Origin: DIGJ01 sp041821315
Lineage (GTDB): Bacteria; Bacillota; Clostridia; Lachnospirales; Lachnospiraceae
Assembly: GCA_041821315.1 (NCBI GenBank)
Contig: JBGUEO010000007.1
Location: 80,899-144,898, forward strand
Direction of reading: 5' to 3'
Length of the DNA stretch: 64,000 nt
The position numbers and the translations under genes are program-made. Positions 27,502 to 36,349 of this stretch are shown here, piece by piece (position 1 is the stretch's first letter; every line of letters starts with the position of its first letter). A model generated the notes under the pieces. That model saw only the letters and a list, made by a program, of their open reading frames with translations, was not told where the DNA came from and did no database searches.

Positions 27502-28137
27502 ATGATAGAATATTTTACTCGATTAAATGATGAAGAAAAAAATGAAATAACCAACGTTATTCAACTTTTACAGAACCAAACCTACTTACTAGAAAAGAAA
27601 TATGAACGAAAATACGGAAGATATCAGGTGAGTGCAAACTATCGAGTGTGCGAAAGACATCTGGACTTTTTAATGGAATATTTTAACATTAGTGGATTGT
27701 CTCTAGTCGAGAACCGCCAATATGGAATTATGATGCTTATGAGCAATCGCTTACAGGGAGAAAAGCTTTCTAAACTAACAACCTTATTCACCCTTTTATT
27801 AAAATTAATTTATGATGAGAAGATGAATACGGTGTCTAATTCCGTTCATGTATTTACTACATTAGAAGAAATTTATGCGAAAATAGCACTTTTTCGTTTA
27901 TGGGATAATCGTGCATTACCAATTACAGAAGTGAAAAAGGCAGTAACAACACTTAAAAAATATCAGGTGATTGAGGTACTTGACACAACGGGAGAGATGG
28001 ATATCGAAACTAGAATTCTTATTTATCCAACCATAAATTTACTAGTAAATGGAATGGATATAGAACAAGTTATTTTGCAATATCAGGAAGAAGATGAGTT
28101 GGAGGAAGAAGATGGACAGATATCAAGCTTTAACTAA
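27502..28137 (+). CDS. jetB: JetB/MksE-like subunit (DUF4194 type)
   Basis: A 211-aa protein of winged-helix character matching the DUF4194/JetB slot. Segments such as RVCERHLDFLMEYFNISGLS and LPITEVKKAVTTLKKYQVIE read as tandem winged helices, as in the MksE/KITE subunits that bind the kleisin. It overlaps the next gene by 26 bp, so translation is coupled. It has no enzymatic motif. Confidence 0.8.
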   Translation: MIEYFTRLNDEEKNEITNVIQLLQNQTYLLEKKYERKYGRYQVSANYRVCERHLDFLMEYFNISGLSLVENRQYGIMMLMSNRLQGEKLSKLTTLFTLLLKLIYDEKMNTVSNSVHVFTTLEEIYAKIALFRLWDNRALPITEVKKAVTTLKKYQVIEVLDTTGEMDIETRILIYPTINLLVNGMDIEQVILQYQEEDELEEEDGQISSFN

Positions 28138-31100
28138 AATTGCTTTAAATAATTGGCATTATATCAATCGAAAAGTTCTATCCTTTCACTCGGAAATTAA
28201 TTTTTTTACTGGTCATTCCGGAAGTGGAAAATCAACGGTACTAGATGCGCTACAAGTGGTATTGTACGCAGATACGAATGGTAGAAATTTTTTTAATAAG
28301 GCAGCAAAAGAAGACTCAGACCGTACGTTAATTGAATATTTACGGGGTATGAAGAATGTACAAGATAATGGGGTTGCTTCTTATTTAAGAAATAACAATT
28401 TTTCTAGTACGATTGTACTTGAATTTGAAGATACTAATCGGGGAGAATTTCAATGCATTGGAGTTTCATTTGATGTGGATACGGCAACAAATGATATTAA
28501 TCGATTATTTTTTCGACACCCTGGAAGACTCTTAGAGAATGAATACCGTTCCAATGAGCGTGTTCTAACTTCTAGTGAAATTCGTGATTACTTAAAAAAT
28601 CAGTTTGATAAAGATGAAATTTATTACGGAAGGACAAATGAAGCATTTCGTGTCAAGTTGTATGATGAATATTTTGGTGGGTTAGACGAAAAGAAATTTG
28701 TTTCCTTATTTAAGCGTGCCATTCCATTTAAAATGGATATGAAATTAGAGGAATTTGTAAAAGAATATATATGTGTGGAACAAGACATTCATATTGACAA
28801 TATGCAAGAGAGCGTTACGCAGTATGTACGATTAAAAAGACGATTGGAAGAGGTAAAGCTAGAAATTCAAAGTCTTGAAAAAGTAGAAGAACAATTTAAT
28901 CGATATCATACTGTTTTAGAAAGTAGGACACAGCTTTCCTACAATGGAAATCGTTTGGAATTACTCTATTTGGAAGACGAAATACAAAAATCTGCAGAAA
29001 AGCAAACAGTTCTCAAAGAGGACTTAATTGAACTTAAAGCGAAGAGCAATCGACTGGTATTGGAACGAGAGAAGTATGGAAACGAGAGAGATCAAGTGAT
29101 TGTTGCAATTGAAAATAGTGGATTCACACATTTGCAAAACGAAATAGAGTCGCGGGCAAAGTTATTGAAGCAATACGAAAGAAGTAAAATGAATTGGGAT
29201 AAAATAGCAAGTGATCTTTTATGTTGGACGGATGTATTTTGTTTCCAAATCGATGTATTAGAAGGAATTGAGGCATTTAAAAATTATCAGATTGACAGCG
29301 GGATGTTACAACTTTTAAAACAGAAAATTGCGTTAGAGAGAGGTGGGGTGGAAGAAAAAAAGCAGGTGGCAATTGAACAAGATAATCGAATCAAACAAGA
29401 AGTTTGTAATGCAGAAAGTGAATTAAAGAGCTTGCGTGAGGGAAAGAAAATTTATCCAAAATTTGTATCCAAAGCAAGAGAAACAATAAAGGAGAAACTT
29501 TTTGATCAATATAATAAAGAGATAGCGGTGGAAGTTTTAGCAGATACCATTGAGGTGAAAAATGAGGTTTGGAGAAATGCGGTGGAAGGATATATGGGCA
29601 ATAATAAGTTTGCTTTAATTGTTCCACCAGAGTATGTAAGAGCGGCTAAAGAGGCATATAAAAGTCTTGATCCAACCTATTTTTATAAGGCAGCAGTAAT
29701 TGACACAGCCAGCATTTTAGAACATAAAAAAAATGTAAAAGCGGGTGCGTTAAGCGAAGAAATTGAGGTTACAATTCCATATGTGCGTGCATATGTGGAT
29801 TATTTGATGGGACATGTAATAAAATGTGGAACAATGGATGAATTGCAGTTGCATAAATCGGCGATTACGAGTGATTGCATTCTTTATCAGGGGTATAAAC
29901 TACAGCATATTAATCCCAAAAACTACAACGAACAGGCCTATATAGGAGAAAAAGCAATCGGACAAAAGATTGATTTATTAACGCATAAAATAAATAAGTT
30001 GAAAGAAGATGGGAAACCGTATCAAACGGCGATTATTGAATGCAACCGGGTGCTTTCTTTTGAAAAGCTAGAGCAAGAAGAGGAACACTACTTTGAATAT
30101 CTAACATCAATTCTAGCAATTCCACAAACGGAGCAAGAAATTGCTGTTTGTAATGAACGAATGAAAGCATTGAGAGAAATAAATATCGATGAATGGAAGG
30201 AAAGAAAAGAGTTTTTAGATAAGGCAATTCGAACAAAAGATTATGAAAAAGATGAAACGATACATGCGATGAACAAGTGTGAACATGCACTAGAAACAAT
30301 AAAAGCAGAATATCTTGTGTTTAATGAAAAGTGGAAGATGAGAATCGAACACTTTGAGAGAGTCGGGATAAGGGAAGAGAACTATCTGGGATTCATGAAA
30401 GAAAAAGATGGTGTGGCATATCAAAAATTGATGAGCTTGTGTTTTCAAAAAAATGAAATGTTAAAGGAAAAAGAGAATACAGAGTATGAAAAATTAACCA
30501 AAGTTCGAGAAGAATACCAGCGAACATACGCATATCGGGGATTATCTATATCAAGTCGTGAAAACAGAGCGTATTCTGATTTATTGGAAAATCTACAAAG
30601 TGAAAAGTTAACTGAATTTATGGAAAAGGCAAATAATCAGGCGAAAATTGCAGTGAATCATTTTAAAACGGACTTTGTATTTAAAATTCGAGATGCGATT
30701 AAGGAAGCAATTCAGCAAAAAGATGATTTGAACCGTGTACTGAGCAAACTTGATTTTGGTAAAGATAAATATCACTTTGTAATTACGAAAAATCGTGGAG
30801 TAGAAGGAAAATTCTATGATATGTTTATGGATAAGAATCTGGAAATCAATCCAAGCACACTGAGTGATGTAGGGGATGATCAGATGAACTTGTTTTCTAT
30901 GGAACATGAAACGAGATACAATGATTATATGAATGAATTGTTAGATCTGTTTATGCCACCTGAAATGGCAGATGCCAAAGCATTAGAAGATGCAAGAGCA
31001 AATTTGGAACGTTATGCCGATTATCGAACCTATCTATCTTTTGATATGGAACAAAGAGTGGAAGGTATGCCGGTGATGCGTTTATCAAAGATGCTTTCAA

Positions 31101-31435
31101 AAAATTCAGGAGGCGAAGGGCAGAATCCATTATATGTTGCACTGTTAGCAAGTTTTGCTCAAATTTATCGAATTAATTTAGATGCGAGTGTTCGAAGGAA
31201 ACCAAGTATTCGTTTGGTCGTTTTAGATGAAGCATTTTCGAAAATGGATGGAGAAAAGGTGGGAAGTTGCATTGGTTTGATTCGAAAACTAGGGGTGCAG
31301 GCAATTATAAGTGCCACCAATGATAAGATTCAAAATTATGTAGATAATGTAGATAAGACATTTGTATTTGCTAACCCGAATAAGACCAATATATCCATTC
31401 AAGAATTTGAACGGCAGGAATTTTTTGAACTCTAA
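28112..31435 (+). CDS. jetC: JetC/MksB-like SMC ATPase
   Basis: A 1107-aa SMC-like ATPase. The ATG at 28112 is preferred over 28094 because GGAGGAAG lies just before it. Walker A GHSGSGKST is at residues 34-42; long coiled coils fill about 235-470 and 620-900 around a hinge. The signature SGGEGQ starts at 999 and Walker B RLVVLDEAF has Asp1039 and Glu1040, so both halves of the ATPase site look intact. In Wadjet/MksBEF this subunit is the motor that extrudes DNA. It is the last gene of the operon; the usual fourth gene, the TOPRIM nuclease JetD, does not follow. Confidence 0.88.
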   Translation: MDRYQALTKIALNNWHYINRKVLSFHSEINFFTGHSGSGKSTVLDALQVVLYADTNGRNFFNKAAKEDSDRTLIEYLRGMKNVQDNGVASYLRNNNFSSTIVLEFEDTNRGEFQCIGVSFDVDTATNDINRLFFRHPGRLLENEYRSNERVLTSSEIRDYLKNQFDKDEIYYGRTNEAFRVKLYDEYFGGLDEKKFVSLFKRAIPFKMDMKLEEFVKEYICVEQDIHIDNMQESVTQYVRLKRRLEEVKLEIQSLEKVEEQFNRYHTVLESRTQLSYNGNRLELLYLEDEIQKSAEKQTVLKEDLIELKAKSNRLVLEREKYGNERDQVIVAIENSGFTHLQNEIESRAKLLKQYERSKMNWDKIASDLLCWTDVFCFQIDVLEGIEAFKNYQIDSGMLQLLKQKIALERGGVEEKKQVAIEQDNRIKQEVCNAESELKSLREGKKIYPKFVSKARETIKEKLFDQYNKEIAVEVLADTIEVKNEVWRNAVEGYMGNNKFALIVPPEYVRAAKEAYKSLDPTYFYKAAVIDTASILEHKKNVKAGALSEEIEVTIPYVRAYVDYLMGHVIKCGTMDELQLHKSAITSDCILYQGYKLQHINPKNYNEQAYIGEKAIGQKIDLLTHKINKLKEDGKPYQTAIIECNRVLSFEKLEQEEEHYFEYLTSILAIPQTEQEIAVCNERMKALREINIDEWKERKEFLDKAIRTKDYEKDETIHAMNKCEHALETIKAEYLVFNEKWKMRIEHFERVGIREENYLGFMKEKDGVAYQKLMSLCFQKNEMLKEKENTEYEKLTKVREEYQRTYAYRGLSISSRENRAYSDLLENLQSEKLTEFMEKANNQAKIAVNHFKTDFVFKIRDAIKEAIQQKDDLNRVLSKLDFGKDKYHFVITKNRGVEGKFYDMFMDKNLEINPSTLSDVGDDQMNLFSMEHETRYNDYMNELLDLFMPPEMADAKALEDARANLERYADYRTYLSFDMEQRVEGMPVMRLSKMLSKNSGGEGQNPLYVALLASFAQIYRINLDASVRRKPSIRLVVLDEAFSKMDGEKVGSCIGLIRKLGVQAIISATNDKIQNYVDNVDKTFVFANPNKTNISIQEFERQEFFEL

Positions 31436-31454
31436 TACCGGAATCATAAAGGGA

Positions 31455-31483
31455 TTGATGTATGGTATGGTTCGTTATATAAT
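31455..31483 (+). promoter_or_regulatory. Promoter of the DUF1874 gene
   Basis: TTGATG, 17 bp, TATAAT, between the jetC stop and the next gene. It gives the DUF1874 gene its own transcription start. Confidence 0.6.
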
Positions 31484-31530
31484 TAGTGTAGTCACTATAA
31501 TGGTTTGGAAAAAAAGAAAGGGTAAAATTT

Positions 31531-31866
31531 ATGGAAAATGAAAATTTACCTGTTGGTTTTTTTAATGGGACAGTTGCCACTACCAATGGCTTATATCGTA
31601 TAAAAGATATAGATATAGAAACTGCGAAACAATATGTAAAACAAAACGGTTTTATATCAGCAATTGGCCATGAAGCTACAGCCCAAGTTATGTCAGATTT
31701 ATTAGGATTGAATATTTTAATGAATCGAATTCAATTTCATCAAGAGATAGGACAAATTGTCATAGTTTTTAAATTAAACGAAAGACCGCCGGAAGGCGTA
31801 TTACTAAATCGTGAAGAACTAGAGCGTGTTGGATATAGTTTGAAAATAATGGAACGATTGGAATAA
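31531..31866 (+). CDS. DUF1874 protein: AcrIII-1/Crn2-type cyclic tetra-adenylate ring nuclease
   Basis: A 111-aa protein of the STIV-B116/YddF (DUF1874) family. The core ISAIGHEATAQVMSDLLG aligns with the ISSIGHDST-type core of the archaeal viral ring nuclease AcrIII-1. His47 and Glu88, the catalytic pair of that enzyme, occur here at the same residue numbers, and Arg85 is also present. Family members cleave cA4, the second messenger of type III CRISPR, either as viral anti-CRISPRs or as host Crn2 regulators. Here there is no CRISPR locus in view; the neighbour is a Wadjet-like operon 95 bp upstream. Family and active site are well supported, activity on cA4 is inferred, and the link to the jet genes is only positional. 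Confidence 0.85.
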   Translation: MENENLPVGFFNGTVATTNGLYRIKDIDIETAKQYVKQNGFISAIGHEATAQVMSDLLGLNILMNRIQFHQEIGQIVIVFKLNERPPEGVLLNREELERVGYSLKIMERLE

Positions 31867-31914
31867 ACAAAGTGTATTTGGTGTATAAAGGCAGCACTGC
31901 AAAATTAGTTGCTT

Positions 31915-31943
31915 TTGCAAAAACAGCCAGTATATGATACAAT
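31915..31943 (+). promoter_or_regulatory. Promoter of the LUD-topB gene group
   Basis: TTGCAA, 17 bp, TACAAT, 31 bp before the LUD gene. Confidence 0.6.
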
Positions 31944-31974
31944 TATAAAAATTGAATGGAAACGGAGGGGTTAG

Positions 31975-32610
31975 ATGTCGCCAAAACAACAGGCTTATGA
32001 AAACCTTGCAGACTCCATGATAGAGAAGTTTAATATCAGAGGAATTGAAGGGTATTACTGTACGACAAAGGAAGAGGCACTTTTGATGGCGGAGCGCTTT
32101 TTGATGCCAGGATGTTCCGTATCTTGGGGCGGATCGGAAACATTAGAGGAAATTGGTTTAGTTGAAGTATTACAAGAGTCTGATTATCAAATTTACGACC
32201 GAAAGACGGCAAATGATGAAGAAGAAGCAAGAGAACTATATGGGAAAATTGTGACCGTTGATTATTTTTTTATGAGCTCGAATGCAATTACGCTAGATGG
32301 GGAACTTGTAAACATCGATGGAGCTGGAAACCGAGTTGCTTGCTTGATTCATGGTCCGGCCAATGTTATAATAATTGCTGGAATGAATAAGATAGTGCCG
32401 GATGTAAAAGCAGGGATTGCACGAGCACGCAATATGGCGGCACCTGCAAATACGATACGATTGGGCAAAAATACTCCATGCAGTATACTTGGAAAATGTG
32501 GAAACTGCCTATCGGAGGATTGTATTTGTGACCAAATTGTTATTACAAGAAAATCAAAGATAGCAAATCGTATCAAAGTAATTTTAGTGGGAGAGGAGCT
32601 TGGTTATTAA
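31975..32610 (+). CDS. LUD-domain protein (LutC/YkgG-like)
   Basis: A 211-aa protein of the LUD (lactate utilisation) family. The SWGGSETLEEIGLVE and DGAGNRVACLIHGPANVI stretches are family hallmarks. A Cys-rich tail (PCSILGKCGNCLSEDCICDQ, five Cys) may bind an FeS cluster or zinc. There are no lutA or lutB genes here, so lactate use is doubtful; stand-alone LUD proteins are common in Clostridia and uncharacterised. The ribosome site GGAGGGG is strong, and the gene overlaps the next by 1 bp. Confidence 0.85.
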   Translation: MSPKQQAYENLADSMIEKFNIRGIEGYYCTTKEEALLMAERFLMPGCSVSWGGSETLEEIGLVEVLQESDYQIYDRKTANDEEEARELYGKIVTVDYFFMSSNAITLDGELVNIDGAGNRVACLIHGPANVIIIAGMNKIVPDVKAGIARARNMAAPANTIRLGKNTPCSILGKCGNCLSEDCICDQIVITRKSKIANRIKVILVGEELGY

Positions 32611-32762
32611 TGAATCAAAAAGAAGAATCACCTAGCATAGAAGTAAAAGTGGATTTTACAAAAATTGTGAAATATTGTTGCATTGCGACTGTTTGTGTTG
32701 TAGGAATTATATGTGGAACAAGATTTTCATACAAAATGGCAGAACTTGAGAAAAGGAAATAA
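32610..32762 (+). CDS. 50-aa single-pass membrane microprotein
   Basis: Starts on the last base of the LUD stop codon with GGAGAGGAG upstream. A charged N-terminus is followed by one hydrophobic segment with three Cys (YCCIATVCVVGIICG, about residues 22-36) and a basic C-terminal tail. No family was recognised. The tight spacing to the LUD gene and topB (5 bp) supports real translation, possibly as a coupling or membrane-anchor peptide. Confidence 0.6.
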   Translation: MNQKEESPSIEVKVDFTKIVKYCCIATVCVVGIICGTRFSYKMAELEKRK

Positions 32763-32767
32763 TAGAA

Positions 32768-34783
32768 TTGGGTAAAGCGTTATATATATCTGAAAAACCA
32801 AGCGTTGCGCAAGAGTTTGCAAAAGCGCTTAAAGTAAATGCAAAAAAACAGGATGGATTCATGGAATCAACCGATTCGATTATTACATGGTGTGTAGGAC
32901 ATTTGGTTACCATGAGCTATCCAGAAATTTATGATCCGGCATTCAAAAAGTGGTCACTTGAAACACTTCCTTTTGTGCCGGATAAATTCTTATATGAGGT
33001 AATTCCAGGTGTAAGCAAGCAATTTCAAATTGTAAAAGGCCTTTTAAATCGAAGCGATGTAGATAAAATTTATGTCTGTACCGATTCAGGTCGTGAGGGA
33101 GAATATATTTATCGTCTAGTGGATGAGATGTCATCGGTACCAAATACGAAAGAAAAGCGAAGAGTTTGGATTGACTCACAAACTGAAGAGGAGATTCTTC
33201 GTGGTATTCGTGAAGCTAAGTTATTATCTGAGTATGATAATTTATCTGCGGCGGCCTATCTTCGCGCCAAGGAAGATTATCTGATGGGGATTAATTTTTC
33301 TCGTGTATTATCATTAAAATATGGGCAGACAGTAAATCGATATTTGCAAAACAAGAAGTGGTCTTCGATTTCAGTTGGGCGTGTTATGACTTGTGTACTT
33401 GGAATGGTAGTTCGAAGAGAACAAGAAGTTCGTGATTTTGTGAAAACACCATTTTACCGTGTACTAGGAACTTTTGAGAGTGCAGGAACTCCATTTGAAG
33501 GGGAATGGAGGGCTGTGGGAGGTTCTCATTATTTTGAATCACCTCTTTTATACAAGGAAAATGGATTTAAAAAGCGAGAATCAGCGGTGCAGCTTTTGGA
33601 AATACTTCGTGTGCCTACTCCAATGAAGGCAATCGTTGATAAAGTCGAAAAGAAAAAAGAAAAAAAACAACCACCGCTTTTATTTAATTTGGCTGAATTG
33701 CAAAATGATTGTTCCCGTATGTTTAAAATTAGTCCGGATGAGACACTAAAAATAACGCAGGAGTTATACGAAAAAAAATTAGTCACTTATCCTAGAACGG
33801 ATGCCAGAGTGCTTTCAACGGCGGTAAGCAAAGAAATTTATAAAAACATCAGTGGACTTAAGAATTATAACTATGCAAAGGAATATGCAGAAACGATTTT
33901 ACAGTCTGGAAGTTATAAAAATATTACGAAAACAAAATATGTGAATGATAAGCAGATTACAGACCATTATGCAATCATACCAACGGGGCAGGGATTTGGA
34001 GCATTGAATGGTTTGCCACCTACAGCACAAAAAGTATATGAGGCAATTGTTCGAAGATTTTTAAGTATATTTTATCCACCGGCTGTTTATCAAAAGACGA
34101 GTATTGTAATGAAGCGCAATGAGGAAAGTTTTTTCGCTTCGGTTAAAATATTATTAGACGAGGGTTATCTTCCGGTTATGAGCTATTCTTTTTTTAAGAA
34201 GAGGGAAGAAAAAGAGATGGAAGAAGAGAAGGAAGATGAGGGCGAAGATAAACTAGACATTTCTTTAACAGAAGTAATTCAGTCATTAAAAAAAGGAATG
34301 GAAATTAATTTATCGCAACTTGTTATAAAGGAAGGTGAAACATCACCTCCAAAACGCTACAATTCTGGGTCTATGATACTTGCAATGGAAAATGCGGGTC
34401 AGTTAATTGAAGATGAAGAATTACGTGCTCAAATGAAAGGAAGTGGAATCGGCACAAGTGCAACCAGAGCAGAAATATTAAATAAACTTGTGAAGATTGC
34501 TTATCTTAATTTAAACAAAAAGACGCAAATTGTTACGCCAACGCTTCAAGGAGAGATGATTTATTATGTTGTAGCGTTTTCGATTAAATCGTTATTAAAT
34601 CCAGAACTTACAGCTAGTTGGGAAAAAGGATTGACACAGGTAGCGGAGGGGCAAATAACAGAACAAGATTATATAGAAAAATTGGATGCTTTTGTAAGGC
34701 GGAATATCAACGGAGTAAAAACTGCAAATTATCAAAACCATCTAAGAATGTATTTTGATAAAGCGGCGACCTATTATAAATAA
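32768..34783 (+). CDS. topB: DNA topoisomerase III (type IA)
   Basis: A 671-aa type IA topoisomerase starting with TTG. The TOPRIM domain has SEKPSVAQEFAKAL and CTDSGREGEYIYR; the active-site Tyr341 lies in LVTYPRTDARVLS. A Lys/Glu-rich insert around residues 477-497 (KKREEKEMEEEKEDEGEDK) is a lineage-specific loop. No C-terminal zinc fingers are present, as usual for Firmicutes TopB. It relaxes or decatenates single-stranded-bearing DNA. Its place one transcription unit after the jet genes is noteworthy, but it is a normal topoisomerase, not a JetD. Confidence 0.92.
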   Translation: MGKALYISEKPSVAQEFAKALKVNAKKQDGFMESTDSIITWCVGHLVTMSYPEIYDPAFKKWSLETLPFVPDKFLYEVIPGVSKQFQIVKGLLNRSDVDKIYVCTDSGREGEYIYRLVDEMSSVPNTKEKRRVWIDSQTEEEILRGIREAKLLSEYDNLSAAAYLRAKEDYLMGINFSRVLSLKYGQTVNRYLQNKKWSSISVGRVMTCVLGMVVRREQEVRDFVKTPFYRVLGTFESAGTPFEGEWRAVGGSHYFESPLLYKENGFKKRESAVQLLEILRVPTPMKAIVDKVEKKKEKKQPPLLFNLAELQNDCSRMFKISPDETLKITQELYEKKLVTYPRTDARVLSTAVSKEIYKNISGLKNYNYAKEYAETILQSGSYKNITKTKYVNDKQITDHYAIIPTGQGFGALNGLPPTAQKVYEAIVRRFLSIFYPPAVYQKTSIVMKRNEESFFASVKILLDEGYLPVMSYSFFKKREEKEMEEEKEDEGEDKLDISLTEVIQSLKKGMEINLSQLVIKEGETSPPKRYNSGSMILAMENAGQLIEDEELRAQMKGSGIGTSATRAEILNKLVKIAYLNLNKKTQIVTPTLQGEMIYYVVAFSIKSLLNPELTASWEKGLTQVAEGQITEQDYIEKLDAFVRRNINGVKTANYQNHLRMYFDKAATYYK

Positions 34784-34801
34784 GAATAGAGGAGAAATTC
34801 G

Positions 34802-35479
34802 ATGGAATTATTAAAAATCAAAAATTTATTTAAAGATTTGAGTCAAACGCTTGCAAAGGAATTACTAGAGAAGGTGGATTATCCATGGGAAGCACTTTCT
34901 CAGATTGGCTCTTTTATTATGCAAATCGGTGAGGAATTACCAATGGAGGAATATGAAAAGCGTGGGGATGATGTTTGGATTGCAAAATCCGCAAAAATAT
35001 ATCCGAATACATATATTCAAGGACCTACTATTATTGGGAAGGAAACCGAGGTAAGACCTGGAGCATTTATTCGGGGAAATGTGATAGTCGGAGATGGTGC
35101 AGTTATTGGTAATTCCACAGAGCTAAAAAATGTTATTCTTTTCAATAAGGTACAAGTACCCCATTATAACTACGTAGGTGATTCTATTTTAGGATATCGG
35201 GCGCATATGGGAGCAGGAGCCATTACTTCAAATGTAAAATCTGATAAGACCTTAGTTTTGGTTAAAAGTGGTGAGAAAAAACTGGAAACAGGACTGAAAA
35301 AAATGGGTGCTATTCTTGGAGATAACGTAGAAGTAGGTTGTGGAAGTGTGCTAAATCCAGGCACGATTATTGGCGCTAACTCGATTATATACCCGCTTTC
35401 TTCGGTAAGAGGATTTGTCCTTCCAGGAAGTATTTATAAAAAACAAAGCGAGATTGTTAAGAAAAATAAAACAAAATAA
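34802..35479 (+). CDS. Left-handed beta-helix (hexapeptide repeat) protein, GlmU-C-like
   Basis: A 225-aa protein with a helical N-terminus (~1-50) and a long hexapeptide-repeat beta-helix (VWIAKSAKIYPNTYIQGP, then TIIGKETEVRPGAFIRGN and so on). It resembles the C-terminal acetyltransferase domain of GlmU and stand-alone nucleotide-sugar-related LbH proteins. The pyrophosphorylase domain is absent. Acyltransfer or a structural role are both possible; a substrate cannot be named. It follows topB by 18 bp and is probably in the same transcript. Confidence 0.8.
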   Translation: MELLKIKNLFKDLSQTLAKELLEKVDYPWEALSQIGSFIMQIGEELPMEEYEKRGDDVWIAKSAKIYPNTYIQGPTIIGKETEVRPGAFIRGNVIVGDGAVIGNSTELKNVILFNKVQVPHYNYVGDSILGYRAHMGAGAITSNVKSDKTLVLVKSGEKKLETGLKKMGAILGDNVEVGCGSVLNPGTIIGANSIIYPLSSVRGFVLPGSIYKKQSEIVKKNKTK

Positions 35480-35637
35480 AGTAAAATATGCAAAATTACT
35501 ATGGACTAATTCGACTTTTTATGCGAAAATAGATGCGTTGAGTTAGAGCAAATTATGTTTATAACAATTATTCTGTTGTCGTAAAATAGGATAATTTGTT
35601 AAAAATAACACAAATGTGTATCGAAAGGAGTTACAAC

Positions 35638-36330
35638 ATGATTTATTCACATGAAGTAGAAGAAATGTGTATAGTAGCACAGGGTGTCAACCACGGTGCT
35701 GCTCCAATCCCAGAAGAAGCAAAATGGGTTAAAGCAAAAGATGTAAGTGATATTTCCGGTTTGACACATGGTGTGGGCTGGTGTGCACCACAACAGGGGG
35801 CTTGCAAATTAACACTAAACGTAAAAGAAGGTGTTATTCAGGAAGCATTAGTAGAAACAATCGGATGTTCTGGTATGACTCATTCAGCAGCTATGGCTTC
35901 TGAAATTTTACCAGGAAGAACCATCCTTGAAGCTTTAAATACAGACTTAGTATGCGATGCTATTAATACAGCAATGAGAGAACTTTTCTTACAGATTGTT
36001 TATGGAAGAACGCAAAGTGCATTTTCAGAAGATGGGCTTCCTATCGGAGCTGGATTAGAAGATTTAGGAAAAGGTCTTAGAAGTCAAGTTGGTACTATGT
36101 ATGGAACTTTGAAAAAAGGTCCACGTTACCTTGAAATGGCAGAGGGATATGTAACAGGGATTGCATTAGATGACGAAGGTCAAATTATTGGTTATCAGTT
36201 CGTAAGCCTTGGTAAAATGACAGACTTTATCAAAAAAGGTGATGATCCTAATACCGCTTGGGAAAAAGCAAAAGGTCAATATGGCCGTGTAGCAGACGCT
36301 GTTAAGATTATCGATCCAAGACAAGAATAA
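35638..36330 (+). CDS. NifU/IscU-like scaffold protein partnered with GGGtGRT protein
   Basis: A 230-aa protein. The ATG at 35638 follows AAAGGAG, so the frame upstream of it is not translated. Cys49, Cys56 and Cys77 (GWCAPQQGACK and VETIGCSGMTHSA) are arranged as in IscU-type iron-sulphur scaffold proteins. A C-terminal extension (EMAEGYVTGIALDDEGQIIG onward) is specific to the subgroup paired with GGGtGRT genes. It lies 19 bp before that gene. The function is undescribed; cluster assembly for a partner is the natural inference. Confidence 0.8.
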   Translation: MIYSHEVEEMCIVAQGVNHGAAPIPEEAKWVKAKDVSDISGLTHGVGWCAPQQGACKLTLNVKEGVIQEALVETIGCSGMTHSAAMASEILPGRTILEALNTDLVCDAINTAMRELFLQIVYGRTQSAFSEDGLPIGAGLEDLGKGLRSQVGTMYGTLKKGPRYLEMAEGYVTGIALDDEGQIIGYQFVSLGKMTDFIKKGDDPNTAWEKAKGQYGRVADAVKIIDPRQE

Positions 36331-36349
36331 GAGAAGGAGGAAATGAAAA

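Noticed and set aside
31975..32610. Lactate-utilisation operon lutABC
   Set aside because: Only the LUD protein is present; the partner FeS proteins are not encoded nearby.
32768..34783. Topoisomerase gene as a replacement for JetD
   Set aside because: It has a full type IA domain set with the active-site Tyr341 and its own transcript; it is an ordinary TopB.
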